Notes: generated from the sequence alone by a model not told the origin. Shown: positions 20,818 through 32,271, counted from the first letter of the stretch. The stretch: 64,000 nucleotides of DNA from Bizionia sp. M204 (GCF_023205095.1 NZ_CP046242.1:143501-207500); one strand, 5' to 3'. Translations and numbers: made by a program.

Positions 20818-21342
20818 ATGTATCAAAAATACAAAAGCGCAGAGCTAGTAAAACCAAGTGGATTAGATCTTAAAGATCGTTTAGTTGGAGTACAGAGAGT
20901 TACAAAAGTAACTAAAGGTGGTAGAGCATTCGGATTTTCAGCAATTGTTGTTGTTGGAAATGAAGCAGGTGTCGTTGGTCAAGGATTAGGTAAATCTAAA
21001 GATGTGGCTAGTGCAATTGCAAAAGCAATTGAAGATGCTAAGAAAAATTTAGTGCGTATTCCTATTGTAAAAGGAACGTTACCACACGAACAAAAAGGTA
21101 AATATGGTGGAGCAAGAGTAAACATTATTCCTGCGGCTCCTGGTACAGGAGTTATTGCTGGTGGAGCTGTGAGAACAGTTTTGGAAGCAGTAGGAGTTCA
21201 TGATGTATTATCAAAATCTCAAGGTTCATCTAACCCACATAACGTTGTAAAAGCAACTTTTGATGCATTATTGCAATTAAGAGACGCTAAAACAATTGCT
21301 CGTGATAGAGGTATTTCTCTTGAAAAAGTATTTAAAGGATAA
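20818..21342 (+). CDS. rpsE: 30S ribosomal protein S5
   Basis: 174 residues. Contains [20 protein letters not shown], with the loop where spectinomycin-resistance changes fall in other species, and [20 protein letters not shown]. Acts in decoding fidelity at the 30S neck. Confidence 0.98.
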   Translation: MYQKYKSAELVKPSGLDLKDRLVGVQRVTKVTKGGRAFGFSAIVVVGNEAGVVGQGLGKSKDVASAIAKAIEDAKKNLVRIPIVKGTLPHEQKGKYGGARVNIIPAAPGTGVIAGGAVRTVLEAVGVHDVLSKSQGSSNPHNVVKATFDALLQLRDAKTIARDRGISLEKVFKG

Positions 21343-21347
21343 GAACG

Positions 21348-21530
21348 ATGGCAAAGATAAAAGTAACAAAAGTTAAAAGCGCAATCAATCGTACATTAAG
21401 ACAAAAAAGAACTTTAGAAGCTCTTGGTCTTAAAAAAATTGGTCAAGTTGTAGAGCACGAAGCCTCACCAAATATCCTTGGTATGGTAGCTAAAGTTTCA
21501 CATTTAGTTTCTGTTGAAGAAACAAAATAA
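21348..21530 (+). CDS. rpmD: 50S ribosomal protein L30
   Basis: 60 residues. IKVTKVKSAINRTLRQKRTL and LGLKKIGQVVEHEASPNILG match the short bacterial L30. Between rpsE and rplO, as usual. Confidence 0.96.
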   Translation: MAKIKVTKVKSAINRTLRQKRTLEALGLKKIGQVVEHEASPNILGMVAKVSHLVSVEETK

Positions 21531-21541
21531 AATACTGAAAA

Positions 21542-21994
21542 ATGGATTTAAGTAATTTAAAACCTGCAGAAGGTTCAGTTAAAAGTCAAGGTAAAAGAAT
21601 AGGTAGAGGACAAGGTTCTGGAAAAGGTGGTACGGCAACTCGTGGTCACAAAGGAGCAAAATCTCGTTCTGGTTATTCTAAGAAAATAGGTTTTGAAGGT
21701 GGTCAAATGCCACTTCAAAGACGTGTTCCTAAGTTTGGCTTTACGAATATCAATCGCATAGAGCATCAAGGTGTAAACCTAGATACGCTTCAACAATTGG
21801 TTGACGATAAGAAAATTAAAGATACAGTAGATTTTGAAACTCTAATGACTCTTGGTCTAATTAACAAGAATGATCTTGTTAAGATTATGGGACGTGGAGA
21901 ATTAAAAGCAAAATTAAAAGTATCTGCACATAAGTTTACCGCTTCAGCAAAAGCTGCTATAGAAGCTGCAGGAGGTGAAGTAGTAACTTTATAA
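21542..21994 (+). CDS. rplO: 50S ribosomal protein L15
   Basis: 150 residues. Glycine-rich basic N-terminus (KRIGRGQGSGKGGTATRGHK) that threads through 23S rRNA, then FEGGQMPLQRRVPKFGF. Fourteen bases before secY. Confidence 0.98.
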   Translation: MDLSNLKPAEGSVKSQGKRIGRGQGSGKGGTATRGHKGAKSRSGYSKKIGFEGGQMPLQRRVPKFGFTNINRIEHQGVNLDTLQQLVDDKKIKDTVDFETLMTLGLINKNDLVKIMGRGELKAKLKVSAHKFTASAKAAIEAAGGEVVTL

Positions 21995-22008
21995 TCTAAT
22001 TTAAGCGC

Positions 22009-23355
22009 ATGAAATTTATTGAGACATTAAAAAATGTTTGGAAAATAGAAGAATTAAGAAACAGAATTATTGTTACATTAGGTCTTTTATTAGTTTATCG
22101 TTTTGGTGCACAGGTTGTATTACCTGGTATTGATGCGGCGCAATTAGAAGGTTTACAAGGTAGTACTGAAGACGGTTTATTAGGTTTATTAAATGCTTTT
22201 ACAGGAGGTGCGTTTGCAAATGCTTCTGTTTTTGCATTGGGTATTATGCCTTATATCTCGGCTTCTATTGTAGTTCAGTTAATGGGAATTGCTATTCCGT
22301 ATTTGCAAAAATTACAAAAAGAAGGTGCTAGTGGACAAAAGAAAATTAATCAAATAACACGATGGTTAACCATTGCTATTTGTTTGGTTCAAGCTCCAGG
22401 ATATTTAGCAAGTTTACCAGCTTTAGGAATTCCACCATCGGCATTCTTATTAGGTCAAGGCGGTTTGTTTTATTTCTCATCTGTTATCATTTTAGTAACT
22501 GGTTGTATCTTCGCGATGTGGTTAGGTGAAAAAATTACGGATAAAGGAATTGGTAATGGTATTTCATTATTAATTATGGTGGGTATTATTGCTACATTAC
22601 CTAAAAACTTTTTGCTAAACGCATCTTCAAGATTAGAATCAAACAGTGTTATGCTAATTCTTTTTGAATTGGTAATCTGGTTGCTAATTATTTTGGCTTC
22701 AATCATGCTGGTCATGGGAGTTAGAAAAATTGCGGTACAATACGCAAGAAGAACGGCTTCTGGTGGTTATGAGAAAAACGTATTTGGATCTAGACAGTAT
22801 ATTCCTTTAAAGCTTAATGCTTCAGGAGTTATGCCAATTATATTTGCACAAGCTATTATGTTCGTACCAAGTTTAATTGGTGGATCATCCTTCTTGAAAG
22901 ATACGGCAACTGGACAATGGATGGCAACTAACTTTGCAGACATATTTGGTTTCTGGTATAATTTAGTATTTGCATTATTAATTATAGTATTTACATATTT
23001 TTATACGGCAATTACAGTACCTACCAATAAAATGGCAGATGACTTAAAGCGTAGTGGTGGTTTTATTCCAGGCATCCGTCCAGGAACAGAAACATCTGAA
23101 TATTTAGATAAAGTTATGTCGCAAATAACCTTACCTGGCTCTATCTTTTTAGCACTTATTGCTGTGTTCCCGGCGATTATCGTTAAACTTATGAGTGTAC
23201 AATCTGGATGGGCATTGTTTTTCGGTGGAACCTCACTTTTAATTATGGTGGGTGTGGCTATTGATACAATGCAACAAGTAAATTCATACTTGTTAAACAG
23301 ACATTATGATGGCTTGATGAAAACAGGTAAAAATAGAAAAGCAGTAGCTCAATAA
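22009..23355 (+). CDS. secY: Protein translocase subunit SecY
   Basis: 448 residues with ten hydrophobic segments. Markers are the plug-side [15 protein letters not shown], the [17 protein letters not shown] loop and [13 protein letters not shown]. The C-terminal cytosolic loop contains [20 protein letters not shown], which contacts SecA and the ribosome. It is the channel of the general secretion pathway in the inner membrane. It is the only membrane protein of the spc operon. Confidence 0.98.
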   Translation: MKFIETLKNVWKIEELRNRIIVTLGLLLVYRFGAQVVLPGIDAAQLEGLQGSTEDGLLGLLNAFTGGAFANASVFALGIMPYISASIVVQLMGIAIPYLQKLQKEGASGQKKINQITRWLTIAICLVQAPGYLASLPALGIPPSAFLLGQGGLFYFSSVIILVTGCIFAMWLGEKITDKGIGNGISLLIMVGIIATLPKNFLLNASSRLESNSVMLILFELVIWLLIILASIMLVMGVRKIAVQYARRTASGGYEKNVFGSRQYIPLKLNASGVMPIIFAQAIMFVPSLIGGSSFLKDTATGQWMATNFADIFGFWYNLVFALLIIVFTYFYTAITVPTNKMADDLKRSGGFIPGIRPGTETSEYLDKVMSQITLPGSIFLALIAVFPAIIVKLMSVQSGWALFFGGTSLLIMVGVAIDTMQQVNSYLLNRHYDGLMKTGKNRKAVAQ

Positions 23356-23362
23356 TTATACC

Positions 23363-23578
23363 ATGGCAAAACAGGCAGCAATTGAACAAGACGGAACAAT
23401 TATAGAAGCATTATCAAATGCTATGTTTCGTGTTGAATTAGAAAACGGTCACATTGTGACAGCACATATTTCTGGTAAAATGCGTATGCATTACATTAAG
23501 TTGTTACCAGGGGATAAAGTGAAATTAGAAATGAGTCCTTACGATTTAACGAAGGCTCGAATAACTTATAGATACTAA
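23363..23578 (+). CDS. infA: Translation initiation factor IF-1
   Basis: 71 residues, single S1/OB fold: [20 protein letters not shown], then [20 protein letters not shown]. It binds the A site of the 30S subunit during initiation. Seven bases after secY. Confidence 0.97.
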   Translation: MAKQAAIEQDGTIIEALSNAMFRVELENGHIVTAHISGKMRMHYIKLLPGDKVKLEMSPYDLTKARITYRY

Positions 23579-23591
23579 TAAAAAGGAACAG

Positions 23592-23708
23592 ATGAAAGTA
23601 AGAGCATCAGTTAAAAAGAGAAGTGCAGACTGTAAAATCGTCCGCAGAAAGGGTAGACTTTACGTGATTAACAAAAAGAATCCTAGATTCAAACAAAGAC
23701 AAGGATAA
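23592..23708 (+). CDS. rpmJ: 50S ribosomal protein L36 (zinc-ligand-depleted)
   Basis: A 38-residue protein, ATG 23592 to TAA 23706-23708, found by reading between infA and rpsM. Sequence runs [20 protein letters not shown], then [18 protein letters not shown]. The canonical C-x2-C ... C-x4-H zinc site keeps only one Cys; the others read Ser, Asn and Phe. This is the zinc-free form. Two bases separate it from rpsM. Confidence 0.96.
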   Translation: MKVRASVKKRSADCKIVRRKGRLYVINKKNPRFKQRQG

Positions 23709-23710
23709 TT

Positions 23711-24085
23711 ATGGCAAGAATTGCAGGTGTAGACATACCAAAAAACAAAAGAGGTGTTATCTCGCTTACGTATATCTATGGAATAGGTAGAAGTAGAGCA
23801 AAAGAAATTTTAGCACAAGCTAAAGTTGAAGAAAGTACTAAAGTTCAAGATTGGACGGACGACGAAATTGGAAACATTCGTGAATCTGTTGGATCGTTCA
23901 CTATTGAAGGTGAATTACGTTCTGAAACACAATTAAACATTAAGCGATTAATGGATATTGGATGTTACAGAGGTATTCGTCATAGATCTGGACTTCCATT
24001 ACGTGGTCAACGTACTAAGAACAACTCTAGAACTAGAAAAGGTAGAAGAAAAACTGTTGCTAACAAAAAAATGGCAACTAAATAA
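23711..24085 (+). CDS. rpsM: 30S ribosomal protein S13
   Basis: 124 residues. Start [20 protein letters not shown]; the helix-two-turn-helix region and the basic tail [19 protein letters not shown] reach the P-site tRNA. A 106-bp gap with repeats separates it from rpsK, where a few bases would be usual. Confidence 0.98.
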   Translation: MARIAGVDIPKNKRGVISLTYIYGIGRSRAKEILAQAKVEESTKVQDWTDDEIGNIRESVGSFTIEGELRSETQLNIKRLMDIGCYRGIRHRSGLPLRGQRTKNNSRTRKGRRKTVANKKMATK

Positions 24086-24191
24086 TAAATAGACATTAGT
24101 CATTAGAGTTTAGCCGTTAGATGAATCTGTTTGAAATAGCAATGTTTAGGATTCTAACAACTAAAAACTAACAACTAGAAACTATAATCAT
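24086..24191 (+). repeat. Inserted repeat element between rpsM and rpsK
   Basis: An AT-rich spacer with an imperfect inverted repeat (24103-24120 with 24154-24171, 14 of 18 positions complementary). It also has two adjacent copies of CTAACAACTA(A/G)AAA at 24154-24167 and 24168-24181. The arms would form a hairpin with a loop of about 33 bases inside the operon transcript. It resembles a small palindromic repeat and has no coding capacity. Confidence 0.55.
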
Positions 24192-24575
24192 ATGGCAAAG
24201 TCAAGTACAAAAAAACGTAAAGTAATCGTAGACGCAGTTGGTGAAGCTCACATAACGGCTTCATTTAACAATATCATTGTATCTCTTACCAACAAAAAAG
24301 GCGATGTAATTTCATGGTCATCAGCTGGTAAAATGGGATTCCGTGGATCTAAAAAGAACACACCATATGCTGCACAATTAGCTGCTGAAGACGCTGCTGC
24401 TGTAGCAACAGAAGCTGGCTTAAAGAAAGTGAAAGTGTATGTTAAAGGTCCAGGTAATGGTAGAGAATCTGCTATTAGATCAATTCATAACGCAGGTATA
24501 GAAGTAACAGAAATTATAGACGTTACGCCATTACCGCATAATGGATGTCGTCCTCCTAAAAGAAGACGCGTATAA
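24192..24575 (+). CDS. rpsK: 30S ribosomal protein S11
   Basis: 127 residues. Typical segments are [20 protein letters not shown] and the C-terminus [13 protein letters not shown]. Lies on the 30S platform next to the E-site mRNA. Last gene before a 177-bp gap with a hairpin and a promoter. Confidence 0.98.
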   Translation: MAKSSTKKRKVIVDAVGEAHITASFNNIIVSLTNKKGDVISWSSAGKMGFRGSKKNTPYAAQLAAEDAAAVATEAGLKKVKVYVKGPGNGRESAIRSIHNAGIEVTEIIDVTPLPHNGCRPPKRRRV

Positions 24576-24594
24576 TTTACAGATAGTATATTAT

Positions 24595-24628
24595 TTGACA
24601 TCAACTATATTTTTATAGTTGATGTCAA
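24595..24628 (+). terminator. 15-bp perfect hairpin after rpsK (terminator or operator)
   Basis: Perfect arms TTGACATCAACTATA (24595-24609) and TATAGTTGATGTCAA (24614-24628) with a TTTT loop. It sits 19 bp after rpsK. There is no long T-run after the stem, and the right arm supplies the -33 box of the next promoter. It could be a weak terminator or a protein-binding palindrome. Confidence 0.55.
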
Positions 24629-24646
24629 TATTTATATGTAAATTTG
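24619..24646 (+). promoter_or_regulatory. Promoter of rpsD-rpoA-rplQ
   Basis: TTG (24619-24621, preceded by G) and TAAATTTG (24639-24646) are 17 bases apart, fitting the Bacteroidetes -33/-7 pattern; CA follows. The expected transcript has a leader of about 100 bases before rpsD. Confidence 0.7.
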
Positions 24647-24681
24647 CAAACTGAAAAAAATAAATTTTAACAAGTATCAAC

Positions 24682-24737
24682 GAGAGACTAACGATTATCG
24701 AAGGATAAGATTAAGACCTTAATTCATAATCACTCTC
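24682..24737 (+). promoter_or_regulatory. Candidate S4 autoregulatory leader of rpsD
   Basis: Nested complementary segments can fold into one arm: GAGAG (24682-24686) with CTCTC (24733-24737), GATTAT (24693-24698) with ATAATC (24726-24731), and ATTAAG with CTTAAT inside. It ends 15 bases before the rpsD ATG. S4 is known to repress its own operon in other bacteria. The role here is inferred. Confidence 0.5.
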
Positions 24738-24752
24738 ATAACAAATTTAATT

Positions 24753-25358
24753 ATGGCAAGATATACTGGTCCTAAAACAAAAATAGCTCGTAAGTTTGGC
24801 GAAGCTATCTTCGGAGAAGATAAATCTTTTGAAAAAAGAAATTACCCTCCAGGTCAACACGGAGCTAATAAGCGTCGTGGAAAAAAATCTGAATACGCAA
24901 TCCAATTAATGGAGAAGCAAAAAGCAAAATACACCTATGGTATTTTAGAAAAGCAATTCAGAAATATGTTTAAGAAAGCAACAGCAGCACCTGGAATTAC
25001 AGGTGAGGTGTTGTTACAATTATGTGAATCACGTCTAGATAACGTTGTTTTCAGAATGGGAATTTCTCCTTCTAGAAGTGGTGCTAGACAATTAGTGTCT
25101 CACAGACATATTACGGTTAACGGTGAAATAGTAAACATTCCATCTTACCAACTTAAAGCTGGTGATGTTGTTGCTGTTAGAGAAAAATCAAAATCACTTG
25201 AAGCCATCACTAACTCATTAGCAAATTCAAGTAACGTTTACGAATGGATTACTTGGAATAATTCTACATCAGAAGGAACGTATGTATCGGTTCCTGCAAG
25301 AATTCAAATTCCAGAAAATATCAACGAGCAATTCATCGTCGAACTATATTCTAAATAA
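24753..25358 (+). CDS. rpsD: 30S ribosomal protein S4
   Basis: 201 residues with [39 protein letters not shown] and the S4 RNA-binding domain ([38 protein letters not shown]). 30S assembly nucleator and likely translational repressor of this transcript. It has its own promoter and a structured leader. Confidence 0.98.
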   Translation: MARYTGPKTKIARKFGEAIFGEDKSFEKRNYPPGQHGANKRRGKKSEYAIQLMEKQKAKYTYGILEKQFRNMFKKATAAPGITGEVLLQLCESRLDNVVFRMGISPSRSGARQLVSHRHITVNGEIVNIPSYQLKAGDVVAVREKSKSLEAITNSLANSSNVYEWITWNNSTSEGTYVSVPARIQIPENINEQFIVELYSK

Positions 25359-25451
25359 TAATTAACATATTGGTATTTAGCCAAAGGATTTATTAGTCTT
25401 CTTCATACTTTTAAATCGCGCAACTGAATAACAATTAAAACGAAGAACAAT

Positions 25452-26444
25452 ATGGCAGTATTTAATTTCCAAAAACCTGATAAAGTAATCATGATCGATT
25501 CAACTGATTTCGAAGGTAAATTCGAATTCAGACCTTTAGAACCAGGTTATGGTTTAACAGTAGGAAATGCTTTACGAAGAGTTTTATTATCCTCTTTAGA
25601 AGGTTTTGCAATTACATCCGTTAGAATTGAAGGCGTAGATCACGAATTCTCAACAATAGCAGGTGTGGTTGAAGACGTTACAGAAATTATTTTAAATTTA
25701 AAACAAGTCCGTTTTAAAAGACAAATTGAAGATGTAGATAACGAATCTGTTTCTATTTCAATTTCTGGTCAAGATCAAATTAAAGCAGGCGATTTTCAAA
25801 AGTTTATTTCAGGGTTCCAAGTATTAAATTCAGAATTAGTAATCTGTAATTTAGATCCTAAAGTAAACATCAACATGGAAATTACCATAGAAAAAGGTAG
25901 AGGATACGTACCTGCTGAAGAAAATAAAAAAGCTTCTGCACCAATTGGTACTATTTTTACAGATTCTATTTACACACCAATCAAAAATGTTAAGTATAGC
26001 ATTGAAAATTTCCGTGTAGAGCAAAAAACAGATTACGAAAAATTAGTTTTCGAAATCATTACTGATGGTTCAATTAGCCCACAAGATGCGTTAACTGAAG
26101 CTGCTAAAACACTTATTCACCACTTCATGTTATTCTCCGATGAGCGTATTACATTAGAAGCTGATGAAATTGCACAGACTGAAACATATGATGAAGAATC
26201 ACTTCATATGAGACAATTATTGAAAACCAAATTGGTTGATATGGACTTGTCAGTACGTGCATTAAATTGTTTAAAAGCTGCTGAAGTTGATACTTTAGGC
26301 GACTTGGTATCATTCAACAAAAACGATTTAATGAAGTTCCGTAACTTCGGTAAAAAATCTTTAACAGAGCTAGAAGAGCTTGTAAACGTTAAAGGACTTA
26401 ATTTCGGAATGGATTTATCGAAATACAAATTAGATAAAGATTAA
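25452..26444 (+). CDS. rpoA: DNA-directed RNA polymerase subunit alpha
   Basis: 330 residues. The N-terminal dimerisation domain has [20 protein letters not shown]; a linker at about 235-255 leads to the C-terminal domain ([37 protein letters not shown]), which contacts UP elements and activators. The 93-bp gap after rpsD has no promoter I can recognise. Confidence 0.98.
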   Translation: MAVFNFQKPDKVIMIDSTDFEGKFEFRPLEPGYGLTVGNALRRVLLSSLEGFAITSVRIEGVDHEFSTIAGVVEDVTEIILNLKQVRFKRQIEDVDNESVSISISGQDQIKAGDFQKFISGFQVLNSELVICNLDPKVNINMEITIEKGRGYVPAEENKKASAPIGTIFTDSIYTPIKNVKYSIENFRVEQKTDYEKLVFEIITDGSISPQDALTEAAKTLIHHFMLFSDERITLEADEIAQTETYDEESLHMRQLLKTKLVDMDLSVRALNCLKAAEVDTLGDLVSFNKNDLMKFRNFGKKSLTELEELVNVKGLNFGMDLSKYKLDKD

Positions 26445-26502
26445 TTAATCATATTTTGCTCCTCGATGTCGAGTTTAGTAGCAAGATGATAAAACAAATG
26501 TC

Positions 26503-26979
26503 ATGAGACACGGAAAAAAAGTAAACCACTTAAGCAGAAAAACTGCACACAGAAAGTCAATGTTAGCTAATATGGCTTGTTCATTAATTGAACATAAGCG
26601 TATTAACACAACAGTTGCTAAAGCAAAAGCCTTAAAGCAATTTGTTGAGCCAATGATTACAAAATCTAAAGAAGATACGACTCACAACAGACGTATTGTT
26701 ATGGCTAGATTGAGACAAAAAGAGGCAGTTGCTGAATTATTCAGAGATGTAGCACCAAAAATTGCTGATCGTCCAGGTGGTTATACACGTATTATCAAAT
26801 TAGGTAATCGTTTAGGAGATAACGCTGATATGGCTATGATAGAGTTAGTTGATTATAACGAAATCTACAATGCTGATAAAGCAACTAAGAAAACAACACG
26901 TAGAAGTAGAAGAAGTGGTTCTAAAACAGCAGCTGCACCTGCTACAGAAACTAAAGCTTCAAACGAGGAAGAGGAATAG
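26503..26979 (+). CDS. rplQ: 50S ribosomal protein L17
   Basis: 158 residues. Conserved core [20 protein letters not shown] up to about residue 125, then a Lys/Thr/Ala/Glu-rich tail ([20 protein letters not shown]) ending in EEEE. Such a tail is common in this phylum. Last gene of the ribosomal block, followed by a strong terminator. Confidence 0.97.
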   Translation: MRHGKKVNHLSRKTAHRKSMLANMACSLIEHKRINTTVAKAKALKQFVEPMITKSKEDTTHNRRIVMARLRQKEAVAELFRDVAPKIADRPGGYTRIIKLGNRLGDNADMAMIELVDYNEIYNADKATKKTTRRSRRSGSKTAAAPATETKASNEEEE

Positions 26980-27006
26980 AATTTTTTTTATTTTCTTACA
27001 TAAACC

Positions 27007-27038
27007 AAAGGGTAACATAAAATGTTACCCTTTTTTTT
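27007..27038 (+). terminator. Terminator of the ribosomal protein block
   Basis: 12-bp perfect stem AAAGGGTAACAT / ATGTTACCCTTT with an AAA loop and a run of Ts (27031-27038). It lies 27 bp after rplQ. The rest of the 26980-27279 gap is AT-rich, and I see no gene in it. Confidence 0.93.
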
Positions 27039-27279
27039 GTTGAGCACTTTAAGGTTTTAGTTTCAAATTTTATTATCAAATGAAATTTAAGCCTAATTAT
27101 AAAATTAAATAGAGCTACGGATTCTTTCATATGCTTTATGTATGTAAGTTTTTTCATTTTAACTAGTATCAGGAAATTCAGTGCAGTATTACGACTATCT
27201 AAAACTCTAAATAATTTAGTCACTAAATGCTTTAAAATATCCTTTTTTTTATGCAATTTTGCAAAACCTTTTTTTAGAA

Positions 27280-28383
27280 ATGAAATATAATAAAAGAGAA
27301 AAAGCTATAGTTCTATTAGCAGACGGAACAATCTTTCACGGAAAATCTATCGGTAAAAAAGGAACTGCTTTTGGCGAAGTGTGTTTCAATACAGGAACAA
27401 CCGGTTATCAAGAAATTTTTACAGATCCATCTTATTTTGGACAGTTAATGGTTGCCACCAATGCGCATATTGGTAACTATGGAACCCATGCAGACGAAAT
27501 GGAATCTGAATCCGTTAAAATATCGGGACTTATTTGTAAAAATTTTAGCTACAATTATTCAAGACCTTCCGCAGAAGGAAGTTTAGAACAATTTTTTGAA
27601 AAACATAATGTATTAGCTATTTCAGATGTGGACACACGTGCACTTGTTAGCTATATAAGAGATAATGGTGCTATGAATGCTCTTATTTCTACAGATGTTG
27701 AAAATATTGAGGCTTTAAAAAAACAATTGGCAGATGTTCCAAATATGGATGGCCTTGAGTTAGCGTCTAAAGTATCTACCAAAGAACCCTATTTTTATGG
27801 TGATGAAAATGCAACGTATAGAATAGCCGCTTTAGACATTGGGATAAAAAAGAATATCTTAAGAAATCTAGCCAAACGAGATGCTTATATAAAAGTATTT
27901 CCTTTCAATGCTAAATTTGAAGATTTAGAAGCCTTTCAACCACATGGCTATTTCCTATCCAATGGTCCTGGTGATCCTGAACCACTTGTGGATGCACAAA
28001 CTTTAGCTAAAGAAATTATAAAGCGTAATTTACCATTATTTGGTATTTGTTTAGGGCATCAAGTTATTGCATTGGCTAATGGAATTTCAACCTATAAAAT
28101 GCATAATGGTCATCGTGGAATAAATCATCCAGTTAAAAATTTAATTACCACAAAAGGTGAAATCACATCGCAAAATCATGGTTTTGCAATTAATAAAGAA
28201 GAAACAGAACAGCATCCAGACATTGAAATTACCCATGTACATTTAAATGATAATACGGTTGCCGGTATTAAAATGAAAACTAAAAATTGTTTTTCAGTGC
28301 AGTATCATCCAGAAGCAAGTCCTGGACCGCATGATGCCTCCTATCTATTCGACCAATTTATTGAAAACATCAAAAACGCATAA
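27280..28383 (+). CDS. carA: Carbamoyl-phosphate synthase small (glutaminase) subunit
   Basis: 367 residues from ATG 27280 (MKYNKREKAIVLLADGTIFH). An upstream in-frame TTG at 27259 would add seven residues and is rejected. The N-terminal domain holds TGYQEIFTDPSYFGQ. The class I glutamine amidotransferase domain holds LSNGPGDPEP, the nucleophile elbow FGICLGHQ (Cys) and the His-Glu pair of QYHPEASPGPHD. It supplies ammonia to CarB for pyrimidine and arginine synthesis. carB is not in the window. Confidence 0.96.
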   Translation: MKYNKREKAIVLLADGTIFHGKSIGKKGTAFGEVCFNTGTTGYQEIFTDPSYFGQLMVATNAHIGNYGTHADEMESESVKISGLICKNFSYNYSRPSAEGSLEQFFEKHNVLAISDVDTRALVSYIRDNGAMNALISTDVENIEALKKQLADVPNMDGLELASKVSTKEPYFYGDENATYRIAALDIGIKKNILRNLAKRDAYIKVFPFNAKFEDLEAFQPHGYFLSNGPGDPEPLVDAQTLAKEIIKRNLPLFGICLGHQVIALANGISTYKMHNGHRGINHPVKNLITTKGEITSQNHGFAINKEETEQHPDIEITHVHLNDNTVAGIKMKTKNCFSVQYHPEASPGPHDASYLFDQFIENIKNA

Positions 28384-28388
28384 TCCTA

Positions 28389-29814
<1,426 letters not shown>

Positions 29815-29844
29815 GCGCCAATCTACTTTATAAAACATAATAAT

Positions 29845-29884
29845 AAATAGCGATTGTTAGACTCCTAATAATCGCTATTTTTTT
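29845..29884 (+). terminator. Terminator after eno
   Basis: 11-bp stem AAATAGCGATT / AATCGCTATTT, 14-base loop, followed by TTTTG, 30 bp after the enolase stop. Confidence 0.88.
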
Positions 29885-30009
29885 GTATCAGTTTTGCCAA
29901 TATCTTTATTGATAAAACCTTGTTAATTGACTTTAAAAATAGGGAGATATTTCGTATTTTCGTATTCCCGAAAGAATTCAAATAAACATTATAATAATTA
30001 AATAGATAT

Positions 30010-31296
30010 ATGGCAAACACAGCTACTTTAGAAATTAATGGCGAGAAGCACGAATTTCCTTTAATTAAAGGAACAGAAAATGAAGTTGGAATCGATATTA
30101 AAAATTTAAGAAGTGCAACCAATGGCGTTGTAACTTTAGATCCAGGCTATAAAAACACAGGTTCTTGCGAAAGCGCAATTACGTTTTTAGATGGTGAAAA
30201 AGGAATTTTAAGGTACCGTGGTTATTCTATTGAAGAGCTAGCTGAAAAAGCTGATTTTTTAGAGGTTGCTTACTTATTAATTTTTGGTGAATTACCAACG
30301 CAAGCCCAGTTAGATAAATTCCATACGGATATCAAAGCACAGTCTGTTGTAGATGAAGATGTTCGCAAAATAGTAGATGCATTTCCAAAATCAGCACATC
30401 CAATGGGTGTTATTGCATCGTTAACTAGTGCGTTAACGGCTTTCAACCCATCTTCTGTAAATGTGAATTCCGAAGAGGATATGTACAAGGCTATTGTAAA
30501 AATATTGGGTAAATTCCCGGTATTAGTAGCGTGGACGTTTAGAAAGAAAAATGGCTTGCCATTAGACTATGGCGACAAAAATTTAGGCTATGTTGAAAAC
30601 ATCTTAAAAATGATGTTTAAGCAACCTAATGAAGAATATAAATTTAATCCTGTTGTAATTAATGCGTTGGATAAGTTATTGATTCTTCATGCCGATCATG
30701 AGCAAAACTGTTCCACTTCAACCGTAAGAATTGCAGGTTCATCTCATGTTGGATTATTTGCATCTCTTTCTACGGGTATTTCGGCACTTTGGGGACCTCT
30801 TCATGGAGGTGCTAATCAAGCTGTATTGGAAATGCTTGAAGCTATTAATGCCGATGGTGGAGACACAGCAAAATACATGGCGAAAGCTAAAGATAAAGAA
30901 GATCCATTCAGATTAATGGGCTTCGGACATCGTGTTTATAAGAATTTCGATCCACGAGCTAAAATCATTAAAAAAGCAGCAGACGAAATTTTAAGCGATT
31001 TAGGGGTTGAAGATCCTATTCTAAATATTGCAAAAGCATTGGAGCAAGAAGCGCTACAAGATCCGTATTTTGTAGATCGTAAGTTATATCCAAATGTCGA
31101 TTTCTACTCGGGAATTATTTATAGAGCTATGGGTATTCCAACCGATATGTTTACAGTAATGTTTGCTTTAGGTCGTTTACCAGGATGGATTTCGCAATGG
31201 AAAGAAATGCGTTTGAATAATGAGCCAATTGGTCGTCCACGTCAGATTTATGTAGGCGAAACCTTAAGACCATTTAAGACTATTGATAAAAGATAA
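30010..31296 (+). CDS. gltA: Citrate synthase
   Basis: 428 residues, hexameric type I length. Contains the catalytic histidines in LILHADHEQNCSTSTVR and MGFGHRVYKNFDPRA and the Asp region in NVDFYSGIIYRAMGIP. Catalyses the first step of the citric acid cycle. The 120 bp upstream are AT-rich with TATTTCG and TATTTTCG elements that may be a -7 box, but the match is weak. A hairpin terminator follows. Confidence 0.97.
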   Translation: MANTATLEINGEKHEFPLIKGTENEVGIDIKNLRSATNGVVTLDPGYKNTGSCESAITFLDGEKGILRYRGYSIEELAEKADFLEVAYLLIFGELPTQAQLDKFHTDIKAQSVVDEDVRKIVDAFPKSAHPMGVIASLTSALTAFNPSSVNVNSEEDMYKAIVKILGKFPVLVAWTFRKKNGLPLDYGDKNLGYVENILKMMFKQPNEEYKFNPVVINALDKLLILHADHEQNCSTSTVRIAGSSHVGLFASLSTGISALWGPLHGGANQAVLEMLEAINADGGDTAKYMAKAKDKEDPFRLMGFGHRVYKNFDPRAKIIKKAADEILSDLGVEDPILNIAKALEQEALQDPYFVDRKLYPNVDFYSGIIYRAMGIPTDMFTVMFALGRLPGWISQWKEMRLNNEPIGRPRQIYVGETLRPFKTIDKR

Positions 31297-31313
31297 TATT
31301 TTATATACCATAC

Positions 31314-31345
31314 AAAAGCTTCATTTTTATTAATGAAGCTTTTTT
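31314..31345 (+). terminator. Terminator after gltA, overlapping the leader of the next gene
   Basis: 12-bp stem AAAAGCTTCATT / AATGAAGCTTTT with a 6-base loop and a short T tail. An ATG inside the right arm (31333) is in frame with the next gene but is part of this hairpin, which argues for the start at 31357. Confidence 0.85.
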
Positions 31346-31356
31346 ATATTTATGCT

Positions 31357-32271
31357 ATGCTAAAATTAAACGTTAAAAACGAAACATCTAGATTACGTGC
31401 CGTTGTATTAGGTACAGCCATTAGTAATGGTCCAACACCAACTGAAGATGAAGCTTATGATCCAAAATCATTGGAGCACATAAAAGCAGGAACCTACCCT
31501 ATAGAAGCGGATATGGTTAAAGAAATGCAAGCCGTGGCTGATGTTTTTGAGAAGTATAATGTTAAAGTTTACAGACCAGAACTAATAGAAGACTGCAATC
31601 AGATTTTTACACGCGATATAGCCTTTGTTATTGATGATGTATTTGTAAAAGCTAATATACTACCTAATCGTGAAGAGGAGTTGGAAGCTGTTCAATATAT
31701 TATTGATCAGATAGACCCGAAAAAAGTAGTTCGCCCGCCTGAAGATGTTCATATTGAAGGTGGTGATGTCATGCTTTGGAATGATTATATTTTTGTTGGA
31801 ACCTATAAGGGGAGTGATTATAAAAACTATATCACGGCCAGAACCAATATGGCAGGTGTTCAATATATAAAGGATTTATTTCCGAATAAAATTGTTAAGG
31901 AATTCGATTTGGTGAAATCTAAAATAGAACCTCGTGATAACGCACTTCATTTGGATTGCTGCTTTCAACCGGTTGGAAAAAATAAAGGCATTATTTATAA
32001 AAGTGGTTTCCGTGAGGAAAGCGATTATATGTATTTGGTAGATTTATTTGGAAAAGAAAACCTATTTCATATTACGCGAGATGAAATGTATAATATGAAT
32101 AGTAATGTATTTTCTATTTCAGAAGATGTTGTGATCTCCGAAAAGAATTTTACCCGCTTAAACACATGGTTACGTAGCAATGGTATAACCGTTGAAGAAG
32201 TTCCTTATGCCGAAATAGCAAAGCAGGAAGGCTTGTTGCGCTGCAGTACGATGCCTTTAATTCGTGATTAA
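31357..32271 (+). CDS. Dimethylarginine dimethylaminohydrolase / amidinotransferase-family protein
   Basis: 304 residues from ATG 31357 (MLKLNVKNETSRLRAVVLGT). It has the guanidine-modifying (GME) fold motifs: NQIFTRDIAFV, HIEGGDVMLW (acidic substrate-binding residues), HLDCCFQPVG (catalytic His) and a C-terminal RCSTMPL carrying the nucleophilic Cys. Family members hydrolyse methylated arginine, arginine or citrulline-forming substrates; which one applies here is not visible. It sits between gltA and the convergent M28 peptidase gene, with a 7-bp gap to the latter. Confidence 0.8.
   Translation: MLKLNVKNETSRLRAVVLGTAISNGPTPTEDEAYDPKSLEHIKAGTYPIEADMVKEMQAVADVFEKYNVKVYRPELIEDCNQIFTRDIAFVIDDVFVKANILPNREEELEAVQYIIDQIDPKKVVRPPEDVHIEGGDVMLWNDYIFVGTYKGSDYKNYITARTNMAGVQYIKDLFPNKIVKEFDLVKSKIEPRDNALHLDCCFQPVGKNKGIIYKSGFREESDYMYLVDLFGKENLFHITRDEMYNMNSNVFSISEDVVISEKNFTRLNTWLRSNGITVEEVPYAEIAKQEGLLRCSTMPLIRD

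Noticed and set aside
29927..29962. Promoter of gltA (TTG with TATTTTCG or TATTTCG)
   Set aside because: Neither box combination gives both good spacing and a full TAnnTTTG match.
31333..31356. Upstream ATG of the dimethylargininase-like gene
   Set aside because: It lies in the right arm of the gltA terminator hairpin; ATG 31357 fits the family start.
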